Positions 8,055 to 16,205 are shown, numbered from the stretch's first letter. The stretch: DNA of 26,826 bases from an uncultured Clostridia bacterium (GCA_937894955.1 CALAXO010000009.1:1-26826), one strand, 5' to 3'. Notes: a model not told the origin generated them from the sequence alone. Numbers and translations are program-made.

Positions 8055-9860
8055 CTATTCGACTTTCGCTACAATAACGGTCATATCATCCATTCGCCCG
8101 CCTTTTTCATCCGCAAAGGCAAGCAGTTCTTCAGCCGCCGCTTTCGGGCTGCCCGCATTTCGTGTTCTGTCCGTCACGGCAGCAACAAGTTCCTTTCCCA
8201 GTGCATCCGCAACCCCGTCGCTCATCATAACAATGATATCACCCTTCCGCAGCCGCGCCGTGCACACAGCGGGTCTTGCCTGCGGAAGAATTCCGACCGG
8301 CAGTGCCTCCGCATAAAGCGTACTCAGCCGCCCTTCCCGCAGGATATAACTCGGCGGCGCGCCATGCTTTGCAAGGCTGACGCTCCCGCTCACCGTGTCA
8401 AACACAAGCGCATCAAGTGTTGCGTACATATCTTCCCCTTCCCGCAGAAGCAGTCTGTTAAGGCATTCCGCCGCTTCCTCCGGGCGAAAACCGACGCCCG
8501 TCAGGGCTGCAAAAAGTTCAACCGTCCGAAGGCTTTCCCTCCGCGCGGGTCCTCCGCTGCCCATGCCGTCGCTGATTGCTGCCATGCGCAGCCCGTCAAA
8601 CTCACGCACGCAGCAGCTGTCTCCCGTTTCGCTGTTCCCCGCCTTCGGACTTACGGCGCAGCCGAAGGAAATGCGGTATTTCTGCCCCCTGCCGCACACT
8701 CCGTCCAAGGCAAGTTTTTTTATGCATTTTGCAACACCCGCAAGCTGACGGTTGACAAACCCGTCCGCCGCTGCCTGCTCGCCGTTTCCGTTCGGTTCAA
8801 ACAGCTTGGCCATCTGTCCGAGCACATCCGCAAGCGAATTCAGCTTGTATGTCACTGCCGACAACCGCTGTTCATATTTGCCGTCACGGTATCCGGGACG
8901 GTTCGCATCCAGTTTTTCAAAAAAATCATCCGGAACGGCAAGAAATGCAGCGGCGGCAATAAGCGTCTCCGCAATGTTCAGCTTTCCCGCACCGGGTATC
9001 AAAACCGCAAAAACGATCGAAGCGGCGGTAAAGCCGCCCCCTATTCCCCATTTTCCGAAAACACGCAGACAGCAGCAGAGCAGTGTGCAGCTGCAAAGCA
9101 CTGCAACAAAAACAAGATCCCCGCCGCAGCCCATAACCCGCCCGACCGCAGCCGCAGCCGCGCACGAAACCGCAGCAATACCCTTCGCATATGCCGCAAG
9201 CATACAGAAAACAGCTGCAAACACCGCCCCCGGGCTGATTCCGAAAAGTTCAAATCTTCCGAATGCCATGACGGCGACGCCCGTAAGCAATGCGATTGTA
9301 ACGATCCTTTCGTCCGTGACTTCCCGTCTGCCGAGAATGCTTTCAATCCCGCCGAGCGCATGCCGCATCAGAACCGCCGCCGCAACGGAAACGCATATTC
9401 CCCCGAAATACCCCGCCGCGCCCTGTATCGTCAGCGTTCCGAAAACGGGGTAAAGCACCGTCAGCACCGCCGCCGTGTATAAATATCTCATTCCTTCCGG
9501 AAGGCGTTTCTTTTTCTTTTGCAAAAATGTGCAGAGCAGGATAAGCATCGCCGCAGCCGCGCCCTGCGGACGCCCGCCGGCAAAGCTGCCCAAAACCGTG
9601 CCCGCAAACGCCGGGTATATGTTCATTCCCGCGCACCATATTGCGCAAAGGAAAGCAATTCCCAACACGGGCAATGCATAACTCCCTCCCGCGCCGAACA
9701 TTGAGCCCGCGCCTGCCGGCATTCCGTATGCCGCAAGCAAAGCCGCTGCCGCAGTTACGGGAAGCACCTCCGGCATCGCTGCCCGGAGCAGCCTGCCCGG
9801 ATGTATATTTCGAAACAATCCGCCCCGTGCCGCACCAAGAATCCTCCTTATTGTTTCCAT
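8055..9860 (-). CDS. spoIIE: SpoIIE, sporulation PP2C-type phosphatase (short form)
   Basis: A 601-residue membrane phosphatase that dephosphorylates SpoIIAA to release sigma-F in the forespore. Residues about 25-310 hold roughly ten hydrophobic helices. The C-terminal PP2C/SpoIIE domain (about 395-601) has the metal-binding motifs SDGMGSG (430-436), SDGVAD (547-552) and MDDMTV (590-595). The start at 9860 has a GAGGAG site 6-7 nt upstream. Bacillus SpoIIE is about 827 residues; here the middle region between membrane and phosphatase is only about 80 residues where Bacillus has about 270, while both end domains are complete. It is transcribed alone. Its promoter is not clear; TAGAAT preceded by TGG lies about 80 nt upstream. 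Confidence 0.92.
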   Translation of the reverse strand: METIRRILGAARGGLFRNIHPGRLLRAAMPEVLPVTAAAALLAAYGMPAGAGSMFGAGGSYALPVLGIAFLCAIWCAGMNIYPAFAGTVLGSFAGGRPQGAAAAMLILLCTFLQKKKKRLPEGMRYLYTAAVLTVLYPVFGTLTIQGAAGYFGGICVSVAAAVLMRHALGGIESILGRREVTDERIVTIALLTGVAVMAFGRFELFGISPGAVFAAVFCMLAAYAKGIAAVSCAAAAAVGRVMGCGGDLVFVAVLCSCTLLCCCLRVFGKWGIGGGFTAASIVFAVLIPGAGKLNIAETLIAAAAFLAVPDDFFEKLDANRPGYRDGKYEQRLSAVTYKLNSLADVLGQMAKLFEPNGNGEQAAADGFVNRQLAGVAKCIKKLALDGVCGRGQKYRISFGCAVSPKAGNSETGDSCCVREFDGLRMAAISDGMGSGGPARRESLRTVELFAALTGVGFRPEEAAECLNRLLLREGEDMYATLDALVFDTVSGSVSLAKHGAPPSYILREGRLSTLYAEALPVGILPQARPAVCTARLRKGDIIVMMSDGVADALGKELVAAVTDRTRNAGSPKAAAEELLAFADEKGGRMDDMTVIVAKVE

Positions 9861-10162
9861 GACTCTCTCCTCGCTTAATTTGCAATTCGGAATGCAGAAC
9901 AGAATTAAAAATTCATATCAAAATCCGATTGTCCCGATTCTACCACCCCTGCCGCACTTTGGGTTGTCGCTTTTCCGCCGCATTTTTTGCTTGCTTTTGG
10001 CGGAGAGCCCGCAGGGGATTGCCGAATCAGGGTTCTTTTGGAAAAAGGCCGCAGATTCGGTTTTTTCGCAATATCAAGTTCCGCCGCTCTGCATATTTCA
10101 ATACTCGGTAATTCCGCATTAAGCACCGCAAACCGCCTGTTAACATTCAATTGCCACCTCTC
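9861..10162. other. Leader of spoIIE / non-coding stretch with hairpin
   Basis: No gene is supported here. A minus-strand frame (10150-9905, TTG start, 81 codons) has a purine-rich GAGAGGTGG next to its start, but its product is low in recognisable structure and resembles translated non-coding DNA. On the plus strand CCGAATC (10022-10028) pairs with GATTCGG (10054-10060), followed by six T. Confidence 0.5.
10022..10066 (+). terminator. Terminator-like hairpin with no obvious upstream gene
   Basis: The 7-bp stem CCGAATC/GATTCGG holds a second CTTTT/AAAAG pairing inside its 25-nt loop and is followed by TTTTTT (10061-10066). No plus-strand gene lies between spoIIE and this hairpin, so it may end a small RNA or be a relic of a lost gene. 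Confidence 0.4.
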
Positions 10163-10318
10163 ATGCGGCCGACTCCCCTCGCGGCGGCGTTAAAATATGC
10201 CCGCGAGGAGAATGTTCCCGAGCATACGCTTTTTATCATCACAACCAACGGCACGGAGAACGCAGGCATTCGGCACAGCATTGACAAAGTCCGAAACATG
10301 ATCGAGCGGCAAAAATAA
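10163..10318 (+). pseudogene. Fragment of a von Willebrand A (VWA) domain protein
   Basis: A 51-codon frame ending in TAA at 10316 encodes a peptide whose centre, NVPEHTLFIITTNGTENAG, and end, KVRNMIERQK, closely resemble the second half of bacterial VWA proteins (usual pattern VPEHTLFVITTDGxENAS ... KxMIExQK). The preceding half, including the DxSGS metal site, is absent, and so is the tail that normally follows. No ribosome site precedes the first ATG. The Asp expected in TTDG is Asn. I infer a decayed remnant. It lies downstream of, and convergent with, the CHAT operon. The family comparison is from memory and needs a search. Confidence 0.6.
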
Positions 10319-10332
10319 CCGTGCCGTTTTTT
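10307..10332 (+). terminator. Small terminator after the VWA fragment
   Basis: CGGCA (10307-10311) pairs with TGCCG (10322-10326) around a 10-nt loop, followed by six T. The stem is short, but it overlaps the fragment's stop codon, as expected if the original 3' end is retained. Confidence 0.45.
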
Positions 10333-10366
10333 ATACGGAGTTGTTCTGCCTGTTCCCGAATGATGC

Positions 10367-10390
10367 AAAAAGCAGGCAAATACCTCCTGC
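10367..10390 (-). terminator. Candidate terminator of the CHAT operon
   Basis: On the minus strand GCAGG (10390-10386) and CCTGC (10376-10372) form a 5-bp stem with a 9-nt loop, followed by five T. It lies about 140 nt beyond the stop of the last gene (10530). Nothing else is seen in 10391-10529. Confidence 0.4.
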
Positions 10391-10529
10391 CGCGCAAACA
10401 CTGTTTAAATGTGCTCCGTGAGTACGCCCGAATAAACTCCGTTTGCCCGAGGTCTTTGCCCGCTTTTGCGTTCAGCGTTCGTATTTTTCAAGAAGTCAAA
10501 CCGCTTCGTCCGTGCTGCGCTTTCGCGTC

Positions 10530-11303
10530 TTATCTGTCCGCACCGTCGCATTCGTCGGGATGTTTATCCCTGCAATCGGCGTTTGCGCACAATTCGGTTT
10601 CGATATGCAGTTCGCATTCGTCGACAATACCGTCAATTCGTCCTGTCAAAAGATCTCCGTCGGACTCAAGCGAAATGTTTCGCATTGTTCCGTCCTTTTG
10701 AACAACATATGCTTTCACCTGCCGCGTTTCAAGTTCCGCCGCATCCAGCTGAATCGTGAGCCTTTTCAGCGCGGGGTCAATAACTATGCAGTTATATGCG
10801 TTTTCAACATCTGCAAGCTTTTTAAGTGTTGAGCTGTGCGCTGCGCCCCCCCTTCCGCCGACTGCAACCGGCGACCGGAAAACGAATCCCGTGCCGACCT
10901 GTTTTATCTGCTGTGCGGCGGCTTCAATTGCATCATGAACCTTTCGGAACGTTATTGAAATCACCGATTCCGATTTCTTTCCGACCACCCGTACCCACTC
11001 GGTTTCGGGTGCACCGCTTAGGGTCTTTTCCGTTTCCGCTGCCGAAAAATCGATTCCGAGTTCGGCAAGTTTTCTTTCCGCCTTTTCAAAGTCACCTTTT
11101 TCCGCCATGAGCGCAAGCGTTTCCGCATTGATTCCGTCCAGTGCGGCAAGGCTTAATGCAACAGCGCAATACTTTTCACAGCATTCTTCGCATTCAATAA
11201 GGTGCTGCAGCTCCTTCTTCTCCTCTTCGCTGTATATCTCCCCCTGCACTTCGATTTCCGCAAGGCGGTACAGCTCATCAAATTCAATATGTTCGTTTTT
11301 CAT
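10530..11303 (-). CDS. Zinc-finger anti-sigma-factor-like protein
   Basis: A 257-residue protein. Near the N-terminus H34-x3-C38-x2-C41 (HLIECEEC) is the pattern of zinc-binding anti-sigma (ZAS) domains, which sequester sigma factors. Around it are helices rich in Glu and Leu. The middle (about 95-160) is of unknown fold, and residues 165-240 look beta-rich (IVIDPALKRLTIQLD, VKAYVVQKDG). I see no membrane segment, unlike most ECF anti-sigmas, so it is probably cytoplasmic. Its ATG overlaps the stop of the sigma-like gene by 4 nt and has a GGGAGG site. The position directly after a sigma-like gene is typical for an anti-sigma. The pairing and any cleavage by the CHAT protease are inference. 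The C-terminus may bind another ligand. Confidence 0.55.
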   Translation of the reverse strand: MKNEHIEFDELYRLAEIEVQGEIYSEEEKKELQHLIECEECCEKYCAVALSLAALDGINAETLALMAEKGDFEKAERKLAELGIDFSAAETEKTLSGAPETEWVRVVGKKSESVISITFRKVHDAIEAAAQQIKQVGTGFVFRSPVAVGGRGGAAHSSTLKKLADVENAYNCIVIDPALKRLTIQLDAAELETRQVKAYVVQKDGTMRNISLESDGDLLTGRIDGIVDECELHIETELCANADCRDKHPDECDGADR

Positions 11304-12346
11304 ACTCTGCCTCCCGTAAAGGCTTTGTACATTGTGCTCGGCTTAACCTCTCCGTCTCTCGCAAGTATATACTCCGGAATAAAATCCTCCGCATTTTCTA
11401 TTATCTCTTTGTTTTGCCTTACAATCTCGCTGACCTTTTTAACGCAGCGCTTATGCACGGCGGTTGACCAGTGTTCTGTTTCGCTTGTTGTGAACTTCTC
11501 CGTATACACAATTTTTCGCAGCGGCACATCGCCCGTAACAGTCGCAATTTCATCGTCAAGATGTATCCGAAAATGCTTGCTCCAGCCGAGAGATTTCAAA
11601 AACGTTTCCCTTATTTCCCGTTCGGATTCATTCGCAAGAGTTCCCACCGTTTTTTTACCCATGACCCTAAACGCCTCACTTACGGATGTGGTTTTGTTAT
11701 CGTCAACAGAGTCCCGAATATGCGGCAGCAGTCTTGCATAAAACAGTGCAAGACTCGACTGCGGCGTAACCTCAAGGCTCAAAAAGGCTTTAACGTAAAT
11801 CAGCAGGGCCATCGCAGCGAACTGTCGGCGGGCATCATCCCACGGTTTATAATGCGGATCGGATTCTATGTTATCCGCAAGCGTTGTTCCGTCATCGTTC
11901 GGCGTTTCCAATGATATCGGAGTATAGCCTTCCCCTGTTTCGGGGTCCTTCAGCTTGTACAGCTCCCTCTGTCGGTCTGCGAACTTATTACTGCATACAA
12001 TGCTGATAAAGCCCATTATATTTTCAATATATTTATTCTCCGACCTACGCTTTTCAAGTTCTTCCAACATAGTCAGGCAGCTTATGCTAACAACATCCTC
12101 AATGTCCGCTTGCTTCACCTTGGCTTCTGTATGATAGGCGAGCCGCTTTACTTTCATCCTGCAAAACATCATTATTTTTTCAATCAAAAAATCACGCGTT
12201 TCTATGTCACCTTTCTTCATGAATTCCTCATATGCCGACTGAATGTCCCGCTCCGTTTTGCTCATTGCGTCCGACCGTGCGTTAACGGCATTAATATGCT
12301 GTTTGCGTTCCAAATGCTTGTTGTCATTTTGTTCCCGTTGCTCCAT
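11300..12346 (-). CDS. Divergent sigma-70-like (ECF-type) factor
   Basis: A 348-residue protein. Residues about 50-130 resemble sigma region 2: RDFLIEKIMMFCRMKVKRLA, then IEDVVSISCLTMLEEL (like the DIVQETFLRLL core-binding helix), then IMGFISIVCSNKFADRQREL (like the -10-binding helix). A possible region 4 helix-turn-helix lies at about 220-250 (SVSEAFRVMGKKTVGTLANE). The C-terminal 100 residues (about 250-348) are not recognised, and ECF factors are usually only 180-200 residues. The ATG at 12346 has an excellent GGGAGGT site that begins straight after the CHAT stop codon (12360), and its own stop overlaps the next gene. The match is by pattern only; it might instead be another helical DNA-binding protein. 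Confidence 0.6.
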   Translation of the reverse strand: MEQREQNDNKHLERKQHINAVNARSDAMSKTERDIQSAYEEFMKKGDIETRDFLIEKIMMFCRMKVKRLAYHTEAKVKQADIEDVVSISCLTMLEELEKRRSENKYIENIMGFISIVCSNKFADRQRELYKLKDPETGEGYTPISLETPNDDGTTLADNIESDPHYKPWDDARRQFAAMALLIYVKAFLSLEVTPQSSLALFYARLLPHIRDSVDDNKTTSVSEAFRVMGKKTVGTLANESEREIRETFLKSLGWSKHFRIHLDDEIATVTGDVPLRKIVYTEKFTTSETEHWSTAVHKRCVKKVSEIVRQNKEIIENAEDFIPEYILARDGEVKPSTMYKAFTGGRV

Positions 12347-12359
12347 CTTTATACCTCCC

Positions 12360-15300
12360 TCAGTTGCACCGGAAGCAGGTGAACCCTGCCCAGTAAATTT
12401 CGTTATTGAAAGGGGCGAACTTCGGAGGCATGTTCGAAAGCTCCGAAACGGCTTCCCTCGCCTCCGCGCTCAGCTCCCCGTTCTTCAATGCAACATCAAA
12501 CCAGTTTTTCTCCGCAAGCTCGTGTATCGTCACCCGCCGCAGATACTTTTTTGCGGCGCGCAGTGCCGCAGGCGGAGAAAGCTTGCGGCCTTTATATTGG
12601 CGGTAAAATTCGGCCATCAGCACCGCCGAAGCAAAATCATCCGCCGTCCACAGGCAGGAAATTACATATTTCACTCCCGCCGCGGCAAAACCGCCCACCA
12701 TTCCGCAGAAACCCTTTGCCAAAAGCGCATCGTTCATTCCGCCGAAACAGGCCGAAAGCACAACAAGCTCAACATTTCGGCAGTCCATTCGACTTATTTC
12801 ATCGGCGGTAACGATGCCGTTGCCGTATTTTTCCGCTGCATTGCCGTTTTTTAACCAATTCCCTGCACCGGCAAACAGCAGGCACGATGAATAAAGGGAA
12901 TTCGTCTCCTCCTCAAGATCGAAAAATCCATGCGTTGCAATATGGATATTTCGCTTTGTTCCGCAGTTCAGCAGATGGTTCTTGCTCGCTTCCGCACCGA
13001 CAAAACAGCTTTCACCGCAATAAAGGCTCACCATATTCGCCTCAATCTCGCTGAAAGGCAGTGGGCAAATATCCTGATTTTTCAAATCGGCATAAGAAAC
13101 CATGCGTTCGTTCCCGCCCGATTCGTGTTTTTTATCCCTGTCCTGCTCCGCCTTGGGCAATGCCTTTTTTTCGTTGAGCAGGTACTTCGGATTGCCGATG
13201 ATAAGGCTTCCGCTGCCGTTCGCCGCCCCGTCACTGCCGAACAGAAAGTCCCTTGAGCATTCAATGATAACGAAATTATGTCTATCCCCGGGAATATCCC
13301 TTTTGGACCTTCCCAACACGTCAAAAGGCAGATTGACTGCTGCAGTATCCGGCGCAAGCCAAACCGTTTCAAACCCCGCCATGAATCCCTCAACCGGTTC
13401 GAGCAGGTCATGATAAAGCGATGCACGCAGCCGCTCTTTCTCATCCAAATCATCCGAATCGGCTTCATGCTGCGCTTCTTTTTGAAGAATCATGTTGAAT
13501 TCTACTGTCCGTTCGACAATATCCGACGCATTCGGAATAACAACCCGGCGGATGCTGCAATCCGTTTCCGTCTTTTGAATCACGAAAACGTCAAACGCCG
13601 CCTTTGTTTCTTCGTTCGGTGAATCCGCCTTCTCAGCCTCAAAATAAAGTGAATACTCAACAACGACCGAATTGCACGGGATCTTTCGTTTGACGGCTTC
13701 CGCCGTGATATCCGTAAATATCGTATCTTCGGGAAATTCTTCCGCAAACTCCGCTTCCATCTCACGCAGTTTTTCTCTTTCCGCTTCATAATCCGCGGAT
13801 GAATCGACAAACACGCCCCGCGCCTCAATCTCGGCAAGCCTGTCCTGCGCGGCACGAATCTTTTTTGCAAGAAAAGTGTCCATCCTGCCGCTCTGAATAA
13901 CGCGATTTCTCTCCTTGCCCGTCAACGATGCCAACGCTTTGTTGCGGATTACAAATTCATACAGTGCCCAATCGTCTTTGATAACTTCCCGCAGCACGCC
14001 GTAGGTCACCAAAAACGCACGCTGAGCAAATGTCATTATACCTATCAGACGTTTATCGTTGCAGTATTTTACATATTCACAGCGTTGTTTTTCAATACAT
14101 TCCAACGCTTTTTCCGCACTTTCCGCCGTTCTCTGCTCATCGTTCAGCGCAAACAGGATAACCGCTTTGTTTGCATACAAGTCCGTAAGCGCTATCGGCA
14201 TAACCTCCGTCCTGTCCGCAAATTCTTCGGCAACAGTTATATATTCTAACGCCGCACGGTAATCATGACGACTGCGTGCGATCGCGGCTGCCGTTGTGTT
14301 GATCGCAGCCGCTCTTGAGGGTTCCAATGTCGGAGCATAAATCTCAGTCACATGCTCCATCAGCCGCATATACTCTTTGCGTTCCGCTTCGGTCGCAAAA
14401 TCGCTGGCAAGCAGCTGTATCGCCGCCACATACACGCTCACTGCGGCTTCGGCGGCTTGGCGCTTGTTCGATACTCCGTTTTTGATTATATCTTCATTTA
14501 AAGCATCGATGTCATTCTTAAGCTGCTGCGCCGCTTCATCGTCAAATGCTAAGTAATCCGTCCCATATAAGACACAGAGGTCAAGCAGCATCGTATACCT
14601 GCATCTGTCAAAAAATTTCGAATCGTCTTTCTCCTTCATTTCTTCAAGCTCCGAAAGAATGGTCCACAGGCGTTCCGGGTCATTTTGCCTTATGGCAACG
14701 GTACAAAGATTGAGCTTTATCACGACATCGGAGACATCGTTTTCCGTTCCCGATTCGTTCTCCTCAAGTGCGGTTTTAAACCATTGCTCCGCTTTGAAAA
14801 GCTCTCCCACCGTCATCCAATACAATCCGAGTGCGTTGAAATAAAACCTTCTGTTGATGCAAATTTCTTCTGAATCTTTGCCGAATACGTCACACAGCTC
14901 ACCGTACCTGTCCAAATAGGGCTTGCATTCCCGGCATTTATCGCCTTCCACAGCGAAACGAAGAATAACATACAGCGTTTTTGCTTCATAGCTCAAAGCA
15001 AGCTTTCCATCCATTATTTCGGAGAATTTCCCGTTTTGCAGTTTTTCAAGAAAAATGCGGAGTTTATTGACATTTTCTTTGATATTCTTCCCGAGCATAA
15101 TCGCCATGACTGCACGCTCTCTGCATACAAGCTGCGTGAACTCGTTATCTTCGCCCAAAAGTTTTTGACGTATTCCGTATGATTTATCGAACGCCTCGTA
15201 CGCCTCTTCGTTTTTTTCCAACGAACCTGCCGCCAACCCCAGTGCCAAGTAAAAATCCGAATCCTCCTCGGTGTATTCATAGTTGGGTTCGGGAACGAAT

Positions 15301-15944
15301 TTTTTATTTTCGGCAGCACAAATATCGTATCTGAATTGCGGATACTTCGTATCAAGCTTAAGAGCAATCGAAGCTACGATTTCCCGATGCTGTGGACTTC
15401 CCTCTTCTGCCCGCCTGCGGCTGCATTCAACCAGATACCGCATCATGCGGAGCGCGGGCTCTTCTTCTCCCCGTCTCAACAGATACTCAGCGATATTCAA
15501 AAGCAGGTCCGGCGTATCTTCATTGTTTTCGCCGCAAATTATCCCGCCATTCGGATGTTGTTTTGAGAATACACCGACAACGTCCTTTTCAGAAATGCCG
15601 CCGTCGGACAGCGCAAGAACGCAGTCCGCCGCATCGGAAACATTGGCTTTATCCGTGTTGCGCCGGAATTCGTTAAAGGCAATCCTTTCGATAACATCGT
15701 CGCAATCCTTTTTGAGCACTGCATTCTGCTTCGGCGTTCGAAACCGGAAATATTCAAGCACGATCGCAATTCGCCTGCACCTGAGGTAAATCACCTCTAT
15801 GTCGAAGTCGTTATTCGGCATGCGTATTAACCGCTTTTTGCTGCCCGATGCAATGTCGGCCAGTATTCTTTCGAATTCTGCCTTTTCCGCCTGTTCGATC
15901 GCCTCGCTTATCTCCGCATATTTTTCCTTTGCTTCCCGTTTCAA
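12360..15944 (-). CDS. TPR-CHAT caspase-like protease
   Basis: A 1194-residue protein. The start is TTG at 15944, fixed by GGAGG five bases upstream; no in-frame ATG fits. Residues about 1-690 are helical, with TPR-like repeats (for example ALGLAAGSLEKNEEAYEAF and ALGLYWMTVGELFKAEQWF). A charged coiled-coil linker (about 690-750) leads to the CHAT domain (about 760-1194): VVVEYSLYFEA, LAPDTAAVNLPFDVLG near 864-879, then HIATHGFF with His1005 and VVLSACFGG with Cys1066, the caspase-type dyad. I checked both codons (CAT 12932-12930, TGT 12749-12747). TPR-CHAT proteins such as Csx29 are activated by ligands and cut partner proteins. It is the first gene of a three-gene operon, so its substrate may be the anti-sigma-like product. 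No signal peptide or membrane segment is seen. Confidence 0.88.
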   Translation of the reverse strand: MKREAKEKYAEISEAIEQAEKAEFERILADIASGSKKRLIRMPNNDFDIEVIYLRCRRIAIVLEYFRFRTPKQNAVLKKDCDDVIERIAFNEFRRNTDKANVSDAADCVLALSDGGISEKDVVGVFSKQHPNGGIICGENNEDTPDLLLNIAEYLLRRGEEEPALRMMRYLVECSRRRAEEGSPQHREIVASIALKLDTKYPQFRYDICAAENKKFVPEPNYEYTEEDSDFYLALGLAAGSLEKNEEAYEAFDKSYGIRQKLLGEDNEFTQLVCRERAVMAIMLGKNIKENVNKLRIFLEKLQNGKFSEIMDGKLALSYEAKTLYVILRFAVEGDKCRECKPYLDRYGELCDVFGKDSEEICINRRFYFNALGLYWMTVGELFKAEQWFKTALEENESGTENDVSDVVIKLNLCTVAIRQNDPERLWTILSELEEMKEKDDSKFFDRCRYTMLLDLCVLYGTDYLAFDDEAAQQLKNDIDALNEDIIKNGVSNKRQAAEAAVSVYVAAIQLLASDFATEAERKEYMRLMEHVTEIYAPTLEPSRAAAINTTAAAIARSRHDYRAALEYITVAEEFADRTEVMPIALTDLYANKAVILFALNDEQRTAESAEKALECIEKQRCEYVKYCNDKRLIGIMTFAQRAFLVTYGVLREVIKDDWALYEFVIRNKALASLTGKERNRVIQSGRMDTFLAKKIRAAQDRLAEIEARGVFVDSSADYEAEREKLREMEAEFAEEFPEDTIFTDITAEAVKRKIPCNSVVVEYSLYFEAEKADSPNEETKAAFDVFVIQKTETDCSIRRVVIPNASDIVERTVEFNMILQKEAQHEADSDDLDEKERLRASLYHDLLEPVEGFMAGFETVWLAPDTAAVNLPFDVLGRSKRDIPGDRHNFVIIECSRDFLFGSDGAANGSGSLIIGNPKYLLNEKKALPKAEQDRDKKHESGGNERMVSYADLKNQDICPLPFSEIEANMVSLYCGESCFVGAEASKNHLLNCGTKRNIHIATHGFFDLEEETNSLYSSCLLFAGAGNWLKNGNAAEKYGNGIVTADEISRMDCRNVELVVLSACFGGMNDALLAKGFCGMVGGFAAAGVKYVISCLWTADDFASAVLMAEFYRQYKGRKLSPPAALRAAKKYLRRVTIHELAEKNWFDVALKNGELSAEAREAVSELSNMPPKFAPFNNEIYWAGFTCFRCN

Positions 15945-15959
15945 ACCAGCCTCCGCAGT

Positions 15960-15977
15960 GTATTGTGTATTGTGTAT
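15960..15977 (-). repeat. Heptamer tandem repeat ahead of the CHAT ribosome site
   Basis: GTATTGT occurs twice in direct succession (15960-15966, 15967-15973) with a partial third copy GTAT. On the coding strand this reads ACAATAC repeats, ending 5 nt before the GGAGG site. It is an unstructured AT-rich spacer and copy-number change is possible. Confidence 0.6.
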
Positions 15978-16114
15978 CGCAATAAAACAGTATTGAAAAT
16001 GTTCCCGTCATGCAGCGTGCCGAATATCGGTTCGCTCTTAAATCCGTATGCGTTGGAACAACAATTTGCCGAATGATTCAATGACCGATATAAGTTTAAC
16101 TGACTGCTGACATG

Positions 16115-16143
16115 ATTTTACCATACCCTAATGCCGATTTCAA
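16115..16143 (-). promoter_or_regulatory. Promoter of the CHAT operon (extended -10)
   Basis: On the minus strand: TTGAAA (16143-16138), a 17-bp spacer, and TAAAAT (16120-16115) preceded by TGG, an extended -10. It gives a leader of about 165 nt before the TTG start. It starts just beyond the terminator of the upstream gene, so the operon is independently transcribed. It looks vegetative; I saw no distinct second promoter that the operon's own sigma factor could use. Confidence 0.65.
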
Positions 16144-16154
16144 TTGCTGTATCG

Positions 16155-16205
16155 AAAAAAGCCGATTTTTCCCGCAAAGTTTTTTCGAGGGAAAAATCGG
16201 CTTTT
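16155..16205 (-). terminator. Strong intrinsic terminator of the YdcF-family gene
   Basis: Positions 16157-16173 and 16189-16205 form a perfect 17-bp inverted repeat (core AGCCGATTTTTCCC) with a 15-nt loop. On the minus strand it ends in a run of six T. It lies 18-68 nt after the YdcF stop and separates that gene from the CHAT operon. Confidence 0.9.

Noticed and set aside
8364..9482. A 372-codon plus-strand frame opposite spoIIE
   Set aside because: It is rich in Arg, His and Asn with no domain pattern, lies entirely antisense to a well-supported gene, and is explained by its GC-rich codon pattern.
9965..9971. Possible Spo0A box TGTCGCT upstream of spoIIE, 22 bp from a TAGAAT -10
   Set aside because: It has two mismatches to TGTCGAA, and the spacing coincidence alone is too weak to report as a site.
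9905..10150. An 81-codon minus-strand frame before spoIIE with a purine-rich site near its TTG start
   Set aside because: The spacing is too short, the product has no recognisable features, and it ends in low-complexity sequence typical of translated non-coding DNA.
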